DNA from: Streptomyces natalensis ATCC 27448
Lineage (GTDB): Bacteria; Actinomycetota; Actinomycetes; Streptomycetales; Streptomycetaceae
Assembly (NCBI RefSeq): GCF_000935125.1
Contig: NZ_JRKI01000025.1
Coordinates: 80,447-144,446 of the forward strand
Direction: 5' to 3'
Length of the DNA: 64,000 nucleotides
The position numbers and the translations under genes were made by a program. Positions 59,149 through 64,000 of this stretch are shown piece by piece (positions within the stretch are counted from its first letter, which is position 1; each line of letters starts with the position of its first letter). The notes under the pieces are model-generated. The model was not told the origin of the DNA. It searched no databases and worked only from the letters and a program-made list of their open reading frames with translations.

Positions 59149-60615
59149 TCAGTCGCCGATCCTGGCGATCAGCACACAGGCGTCGTCCTCGCGCTCGGTG
59201 CTGCCGAATTCCTCGACGACGATACGGACGCTGTCCTGGGCGCTACGGGCCGTGGCGAACCGTGGCGCCAGCGCCAGCAGCCGCTCGGCTCCCTCATGGG
59301 CGTCGAGGGCGGGCTGACGGCGGGGCACCAGACCGTCGGTGTGCAGGACGAGCAGATCGCCCGGTTCGAGTTGTTCGGTGTGCTGGGCGTAGCTCGCGCC
59401 CGAGGTCGCCCCGAGCAGGACGCCCTCGGGCGGGTCCAGCGCGCGCCCCGTGCCGCCGCGGAACAGCAGCGGCGCGGGGTGCCCGGCCTGGGCCCAGGTC
59501 AGTTGCCGGGTCCTTGGGTCGAAGCGGCAGCACACCGCGCTGCCCAGCGCGGGCTGGGCGGTGGAGTCCAGCAGCTGGTTGAGGAAACCCATCAGCGGTC
59601 CCGGCTGCTGGCCGGTGACGGCCATGCCCCGCAGCGCGCCGAGCACCATCGCCATCCCGGAGGTGGCGGTGACGCCGTGTCCGGTCAGATCGCCGACGCT
59701 CAAAAGAGTGGTGCCGTCCGGGAGTTGGAGGGCGTCGTACCAGTCGCCGCCGATCAGTGCGCTGGTGCCGGAGGGGAGATAGCGGCCGGCGAAGTCGAGA
59801 GCGACCGGGCCGCCCTGCGGGAAGCGCAGCGAGTCGCGCCACTGGGGAAGCACGGACTCCTGGAGCTCGACCGCCAGCCGGTGCTCGGTCTGCGCGATCT
59901 GCCGTTCGCGCTGCAACGAGTCCACGCTCTCGCGCACCGCCGCCTGGCTGCGCCGCAGCTCGCTGACATCGCGCAGTACGGCCCACATGCAGGCCGTGCT
60001 GCCGTCGGCGTCCAGCACCGGCTCGCCCACCATGTGGACCGTGCGCAGGCTGGCGTCCGGGCGCACGATGCGGAATTCGCCGTCGATCGGCTTGCCGTCC
60101 ACCAGGCAGTCGGTGACCATCGCGGCCAGTCCCTCCTGGTCCTCGGCCAGCACCAGGGACGGCAGCTCGTCGAGGGTCAGCGGCCCGTCGGACGGCCGGC
60201 GGCCGAACATCGTGAAGAGCTCGTCGGACCAGCTCACCTCGTCGGTGAGCAGATTCCACTCGGCGCTGCCCACCCGGCGCAGCAGCGAGCCGCGCTCGTG
60301 CGGGGCCGGCTCGGGAGGTGCCGCGGGCATGTCGGCAGCCGGCGCCTGCTCCGTCTCGTCCTCGGTCGGCAGGCCCTCTCTCAGCTGGTCGAGATGGCCT
60401 CCGAGGTCGTCGAGGTGGTGCACCGCGAGGTCGCACAGCGCCCGCTGCCAGCGCAGCTGCGGGTCTGTGGCGAGGCCGGTGTCCACCGCCGCGGACTCCC
60501 GTCGCACCGCGTCCAGGCCGCCGCGCAGGCGGCGGGCCTGCGTGATGAGTGCCTCGACGGTGTCGCGCTCGGGAGACCGGTCGGCTGAGTGATCCGCGAA
60601 GAGAGGGGACGGCAT
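59149..60615 (-). CDS. PAS-SpoIIE protein phosphatase
   Basis: A 488-residue PP2C-type serine phosphatase. An N-terminal helical segment (residues 1-95) is followed by a PAS domain (about 110-225; NLLTDEVSWSDELFTMFG) and a coiled-coil linker. The SpoIIE catalytic domain spans about 250-485, with metal-binding Asp in GGDWYDALQL, VGDLTGHG and HTDGLVPRR; EREDDACVLIARIGD ends the fold. Such phosphatases dephosphorylate anti-sigma-factor antagonists, often in partner-switching controlled by stress or development. GGAG 7 bases before ATG 60615. Convergent with the NsdA-like gene, divergent from the HEAT-like gene. Confidence 0.93.
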   Translation of the reverse strand: MPSPLFADHSADRSPERDTVEALITQARRLRGGLDAVRRESAAVDTGLATDPQLRWQRALCDLAVHHLDDLGGHLDQLREGLPTEDETEQAPAADMPAAPPEPAPHERGSLLRRVGSAEWNLLTDEVSWSDELFTMFGRRPSDGPLTLDELPSLVLAEDQEGLAAMVTDCLVDGKPIDGEFRIVRPDASLRTVHMVGEPVLDADGSTACMWAVLRDVSELRRSQAAVRESVDSLQRERQIAQTEHRLAVELQESVLPQWRDSLRFPQGGPVALDFAGRYLPSGTSALIGGDWYDALQLPDGTTLLSVGDLTGHGVTATSGMAMVLGALRGMAVTGQQPGPLMGFLNQLLDSTAQPALGSAVCCRFDPRTRQLTWAQAGHPAPLLFRGGTGRALDPPEGVLLGATSGASYAQHTEQLEPGDLLVLHTDGLVPRRQPALDAHEGAERLLALAPRFATARSAQDSVRIVVEEFGSTEREDDACVLIARIGD

Positions 60616-60938
60616 GACGTACTCCGTGATCAGGCGGCGCCGGGGCCAGGTCTGACAGAAGGGGCCGGTAACGACTGTTGCACAGGCTGCGACGGTCCGT
60701 AAGGGATTTGGCATTACCCGATACGGTGGTGCAGCTGGCATATGCCACGGGCCTTCTGTGGCAACCCCGGGGTCGAATCGGCGGAATGACAGCTTCCAGG
60801 TAGGCTGCGGCCGCCGTCACACTGTCATGCCCGCCGATCCATGGTGGGAACGACGCATACGGCCCGCGGTCACCGGCAAGAATGCCGGTCAGCGGAAATC
60901 CCGTTGCCAGCCTGCCCCTCGCCCCGGATGCTGACCTC
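60616..60938. other. Divergent intergenic region with a 12-bp palindrome
   Basis: TGGCATATGCCA (60736-60747) is a perfect palindrome between the SpoIIE-phosphatase and HEAT-like genes. TAGGCT at 60803-60808 may be a -10. No RNA gene seen. Confidence 0.45.
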
Positions 60939-62363
60939 ATGTTCGATCCAGACATAGCGCCCAGCGGGACCCTGCTCGGCCTCCTTCAGCGAGGCCGCGG
61001 CGACGGGACCCTGCATGCCCTCGCGGCGCCGCGCGCCGAGGCGCACGCGGCGCTCAACGACAGCGTGCTGCGTGACCCCCGGCGCGACTGGCAGGTCGAG
61101 AACCGCTCGCTGTACTACGCCCGCCTCTACATGCAGCTCGACGGCGGACTCGAAGAGATCGAACGGCACCTCTTCCACCCCGACGACCTCGTCGACACCG
61201 GCGAGGAGCGCACCGGCCTCGCCCTCGCGGTGCTCGGCCACCTCGCCGCATACGGCCGCGACGCCGCCCGTCTGCTGCTGCGCAGCTACGCCGCGGCCGG
61301 CAGCAACTGGCGCTGGGCCCTCGACGAGCTCGCCCTGCGCGACGACGACGCGGGCCTGATGAGCCTGGCCCCCGCCGTGCTCGCCCGCTTCCCCGACACC
61401 GAGGAGGGCCGGGCCGAGCTGGGCGCCGCCGTCCGCGACGCCTTCGAGCCCCGGCCCTGGCGGCTGTGGGCCGAGGACCCCCGCTACGCCCCGCGGCTGG
61501 CCGCCGCCGGCGAACAGGGCTCCTTCGACCGATGGCAGCGCCAGCTGCGGCCCCGCGGGCCGCGGCCCGGCTGGAGCGTGACCGAGGTCCTCCAGTGGGC
61601 CCAGGAGGGCCTGGAGCCGGAGCACGAGGACCACCGCCACCTCGCCGCCGCCCGCTGCCTGGGCGCCGTGGCGGGCCCCGAGGACCGCCCCGAGCTGCTG
61701 CGCACCGCGCGCAGCGGGCCGGACACGGCGCGCGCCGCCGTCCTCCACCACCTCGCCGAACGCGGCGACCGCGACGTTCTCGACCTGATCGAGGACACGG
61801 TCGGCTGCCCGCTGACCACCGAACCCCTGGCTGCCGCGGCGCTCGCCGCCTTCGAGCGGATGCGCAGCGTCGCCGCCGTCGAACGGGCCCGCCTGTGGGC
61901 CCGGCGTACGGACCGGCTCGGCGGGTCCGCCGCCGCGATGCTCGCCCGCTGCGGCGCGCAGCGCGACGCCGACCTGGTGCTGGCCGCGCTGCGCCGCACC
62001 GTCAGGGAGGAAGGCCCCGACGCGGACGGCCTGTGGGAGCTGGTCGACGGCGTCGGCCGCCTCGGCGTCGGCTGCGCCGCCCCCGTACTGCGCCACATCT
62101 ACCGGGAGACCTCCTCGTCCCATCTGCGCGGCCGGGCCGCCGGTGCGCTCGCCGCCACCGACCCCGGCTTCGCGGCCGGCTTCGCCGTCGAATGCCTGTG
62201 GGACTGCGAGGAGACCACCCGCGAACTCGCCGCCCGGCACGCCGCCACCGGCGACGACCGGGTCGTCGAGCAGCTGCGCCGCCTCGCCGCCGATCCGGCG
62301 GAGGAGGCCGAGGTCCAGACGGCGGTCCGCAGCCGGTTCGGGCCCGAGGCGCAAGGGGTCTAG
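60939..62363 (+). CDS. HEAT-repeat-like protein, function unknown
   Basis: A 474-residue all-helical protein. Repeated two-helix units resembling HEAT/PBS-lyase repeats fill residues about 130-460 (for example LEPEHEDHRHLAAARCLGAV, AVLHHLAERGDRDVLDLIED, HLRGRAAGALAATDPGF). The N-terminal part begins FDPDIAPSGTLLGLLQRGRGDGTLHAL. Such scaffolds bind proteins or modify a client; no enzyme motif is visible. I prefer ATG 60939 to ATG 60882 because the extra 19 residues are low in conservation character and have no ribosome binding site. It is divergent from the SpoIIE phosphatase. The stop codon begins a dispersed repeat. Confidence 0.78.
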   Translation: MFDPDIAPSGTLLGLLQRGRGDGTLHALAAPRAEAHAALNDSVLRDPRRDWQVENRSLYYARLYMQLDGGLEEIERHLFHPDDLVDTGEERTGLALAVLGHLAAYGRDAARLLLRSYAAAGSNWRWALDELALRDDDAGLMSLAPAVLARFPDTEEGRAELGAAVRDAFEPRPWRLWAEDPRYAPRLAAAGEQGSFDRWQRQLRPRGPRPGWSVTEVLQWAQEGLEPEHEDHRHLAAARCLGAVAGPEDRPELLRTARSGPDTARAAVLHHLAERGDRDVLDLIEDTVGCPLTTEPLAAAALAAFERMRSVAAVERARLWARRTDRLGGSAAAMLARCGAQRDADLVLAALRRTVREEGPDADGLWELVDGVGRLGVGCAAPVLRHIYRETSSSHLRGRAAGALAATDPGFAAGFAVECLWDCEETTRELAARHAATGDDRVVEQLRRLAADPAEEAEVQTAVRSRFGPEAQGV

Positions 62364-62387
62364 GACCTGACCCATCGGACAGGTCCT
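62362..62387. repeat. Dispersed repeat, third copy, with a short hairpin
   Basis: AGGACCTG (62362-62369) pairs with CAGGTCCT (62380-62387) round ACCCATCGGA. Starts within the TAG stop, as at 53070. Core shared with the copies at 2337 and 53074. May act as terminator for the HEAT-like gene. Confidence 0.65.
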
Positions 62388-62433
62388 GGGACGCGCCAGA
62401 CGCCCGCTCCCGGGGGACGCCCTGCCGCCTCCG

Positions 62434-62658
62434 TCACTCCCGCGCGAACGACATCCCCTGTGCCGCCAGCGCATCCCGCAGGATGCCCAGCGCCTTGGGA
62501 CCCATCCCGTGCAGGCGGCGCAGCTCGGCCTCGCTCGCCCCGGCCAGCTGCGACAGCCGCAGATAGCCGGCCCGCTCCAGGGCCCGCCGTGCCGGGGCGC
62601 CGACCTGCGGGGGAATGCCGTCGGAGGGCTCGGTCAGCTCCGTGTCGTCGGCCGTCAC
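62434..62658 (-). CDS. Small helix-hairpin-helix protein
   Basis: A 74-residue protein whose second half is a helix-hairpin-helix/RNA polymerase alpha C-terminal-like fold (ARRALERAGYLRLSQLAGAS, then ELRRLHGMGPKALGILRDAL). The HhH loop HGMGPKA is intact and suggests non-specific DNA binding. GAGGAG 5 bases before GTG 62658 defines the start; the upstream part of the open frame is not coding. No partner nearby. Confidence 0.78.
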   Translation of the reverse strand: MTADDTELTEPSDGIPPQVGAPARRALERAGYLRLSQLAGASEAELRRLHGMGPKALGILRDALAAQGMSFARE

Positions 62659-62831
62659 GGGTCTCCTCACCGGTTCGCTGCGATGCGGCGCCGGGGGCGC
62701 CCGTTCCAGCCTGACATCCGGGCGGACCGGCCGCCCGGTCACGGCGGGCGCAGCGCAACGCTCATGGGACGTTTCCCGGCTGGAAAGATCCCCTTGGTCC
62801 GGTCCACGCACGGCGCGCCGACAACAGCGGT

Positions 62832-63959
62832 ATGCGTGTCGTCATCGTCACCGAATCCTTCCCGCCCGATGTCAACGGCGTCGCCCGCTGCGCCCTGGAA
62901 ACCGCCCGGCACCTCGTCCGACGGGGCCATGATCCGCTGGTCGTCGCGCCACTGGGCGGCCATGACCCGGCCGGTGTGACCGTCGAGAGCCCCTGCCCGG
63001 TCGTGCGGGTGCCCTCCGTACCGCTGCCCGGCTATCCGCAGGTCCGCATCGCGCTGCCCGGGCGGCGGCTGGCCGCCGCGCTGGATGAGCACCGGCCGGA
63101 TGTGGTGCACCTGGCAAGCCCGTTCGTCCTCGGCGCCCGCGCGATGGCGGCCGCGGCCCGGCGGCGGGTGCCCGCGATCGCCGTCTATCAGACGGACATG
63201 GGCCGCTACGCCCGTACGTATCTGGGCGGTGGCGGTGCGACGGCCTGGCGGCGGATCAGGACCGTGCACGGTGCCGCCGCCCGGACCCTGGCGCCGTCCA
63301 GCGCGGCCCTGCTGGATCTGTCCGAGCACGGCGTGCCCCGGGTCCATCTGTGGCCCCGGGGCGTCGACTCCGCGCGTTTTCACCCCGGACGGCGCGATGC
63401 GGTGCTGCGCAGCTCACTGGCAGCGGGGCGGGAGCTGCTGGTGGGGTACGTGGGGCGGCTGGCCCCGGAGAAGGACGTCCGGCTGCTGGCCGAGACCTCC
63501 CGGCTGCCCGGCGTGCGGACCGTCGTCATCGGCGACGGCCCCAGCGCCGCCGGGCTGCGCGCGGCCCTGCCCGAGGCGCGCTTCCTGGGCCGCCGCACCG
63601 GCGATGAACTCGCCCGGATCTACGCCTCCTTGGATATTTTCGTCCACACCGGGCCGTACGAGACCTTCTGCCAGACCGTGCAGGAGGCGATGGCCTCCGG
63701 GGTGCCGGTGGTCGCGCCGCGCGCCGGCGGGCCGCTGGACCTGGTGGACCACGGTCGTACCGGACTGCTGGTGACGCCGGGTGACGGCGGGGCGGTACGG
63801 GACGCCGTACGGCTGCTGGGGCGCAGCGCCGAACTGCGCGTCCGCTACGGCACGGCGGCCCGCACGGCCGTCGAGGACCGGACCTGGGAAGCCGTGGGGG
63901 ACCAGCTGCTCGGCCACTACGAGGCGGTGCTCGCCGGCCGGACGGCGGTGGCGGCATGA
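62832..63959 (+). CDS. GT4-family glycosyltransferase, mannosyltransferase-like
   Basis: A 375-residue GT-B retaining glycosyltransferase of the GT4/PimB-MgtA type. The N-terminal domain begins VVIVTESFPPDVNGVARCAL, with ASPFVLGARAMAAA near 98. In the C-terminal domain VGYVGRLAPEKDVRLL (near 203) and the nucleotide-sugar-binding ETFCQTVQEAMASGVPVVA (E-x7-E, near 277) are intact. GDP-mannose or another NDP-sugar donor to a lipid or glycan acceptor at the membrane is likely. No signal or membrane segment. Start ATG 62832; ATGA overlap with a possible gene at 63956. Confidence 0.9.
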   Translation: MRVVIVTESFPPDVNGVARCALETARHLVRRGHDPLVVAPLGGHDPAGVTVESPCPVVRVPSVPLPGYPQVRIALPGRRLAAALDEHRPDVVHLASPFVLGARAMAAAARRRVPAIAVYQTDMGRYARTYLGGGGATAWRRIRTVHGAAARTLAPSSAALLDLSEHGVPRVHLWPRGVDSARFHPGRRDAVLRSSLAAGRELLVGYVGRLAPEKDVRLLAETSRLPGVRTVVIGDGPSAAGLRAALPEARFLGRRTGDELARIYASLDIFVHTGPYETFCQTVQEAMASGVPVVAPRAGGPLDLVDHGRTGLLVTPGDGGAVRDAVRLLGRSAELRVRYGTAARTAVEDRTWEAVGDQLLGHYEAVLAGRTAVAA

Positions 63960-64000
63960 GCGAGCGCAGCCTGGGGGTCCCCCCGGCCGGAGGCTGGGGG
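63956..64000 (+). CDS. Possible start of a next gene in the repeat-rich right edge
   Basis: ATG 63956 overlaps the glycosyltransferase stop by ATGA and opens MSERSLGVPPAGGWG to the edge. The DNA from 63970 on is of the GGGGGTCCCCCCGGCC type common in Streptomyces intergenic palindromes, so this may be chance coding. Confidence 0.3.
   Translation, partial: MSERSLGVPPAGGWG

Overview
The window is very GC-rich, with strong third-position GC bias, many ATGA/TGATG/GTGA gene overlaps, GGAGG-type ribosome binding sites, leaderless promoters (TAGCGT or TACGAT a few bases before ATG), a DmdR/IdeR-type iron box and families such as DUF397, DUF5133, DUF6458 and NsdA-like regulators. Together these point to a Streptomyces chromosome. 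No rRNA, tRNA, CRISPR array, phage or transposase gene was recognised. About 48 intact genes and 3 decayed or frameshifted ones are described.

Layout. 0-4.2 kb: an acyl-CoA dehydrogenase with its PadR regulator and a palindromic operator, an FBP zinc protein, a family-5 uracil-DNA glycosylase and an NmrA-like oxidoreductase. 4.3-8.1 kb: small membrane/secreted proteins, the NHEJ protein Ku divergent from a decayed LigD polymerase gene, an endonuclease III-like protein and a small Mnh-like (E, F/G) antiporter remnant with an apparent frameshift. 8.1-12.5 kb: phosphoketolase with a DUF5133 partner, a proline-rich small protein and a ferredoxin-reductase-like flavoprotein.

12.6-25.5 kb: a siderophore locus on the minus strand. 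Five chained genes (ATP-grasp ligase, IucA/IucC synthetase, MFS exporter, second IucA/IucC synthetase, fold-III PLP decarboxylase) would make and export an NRPS-independent siderophore. Four more (two FecCD permeases, an ATPase, a binding lipoprotein) would import the ferric form. One clear iron box precedes the first permease gene. The ATP-grasp plus two synthetases plus decarboxylase is not a combination I can match to a named siderophore.

25.6-34 kb: a TetX-like flavin monooxygenase with a TetR regulator, a secreted SH3-like protein, a FadE26-like acyl-CoA dehydrogenase behind a KstR-like operator, an MpaB-family protein, a soluble Ser/Thr kinase with TPRs and a secreted GH27 alpha-galactosidase. 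34-50.4 kb: an acyl-CoA/sterol-type catabolic region with a nitronate monooxygenase, four CoA ligases, phenylacetate-CoA ligase, an alpha/beta hydrolase and a secreted chorismate mutase. Its core is a divergent pair (FadD19-like ligase and enoyl-CoA hydratase) followed by a DUF35 protein and two cysteine-less thiolase-fold proteins (Ltp4/Ltp3-like). This order matches the mycobacterial side-chain genes for sterols. A KstR-like site and a second operator type (TCTGAC-N5-GTCAGA) lie in the divergent promoter.

50.4-64 kb: DUF397, a leucine-rich-repeat protein, a decayed pyridoxamine-phosphate-oxidase gene carrying an inserted short palindromic element, CGNR and ACT proteins, a secreted N-acetylmuramoyl-L-alanine amidase, an aminoglycoside-phosphotransferase-fold kinase, an NsdA-like developmental regulator behind three 10-bp iterons, a PAS-SpoIIE phosphatase, a HEAT-like protein, an HhH protein and a GT4 glycosyltransferase. 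Three copies of a dispersed intergenic repeat (core GACCCRTCGGACAGG) occur at 2.3, 53.1 and 62.4 kb.
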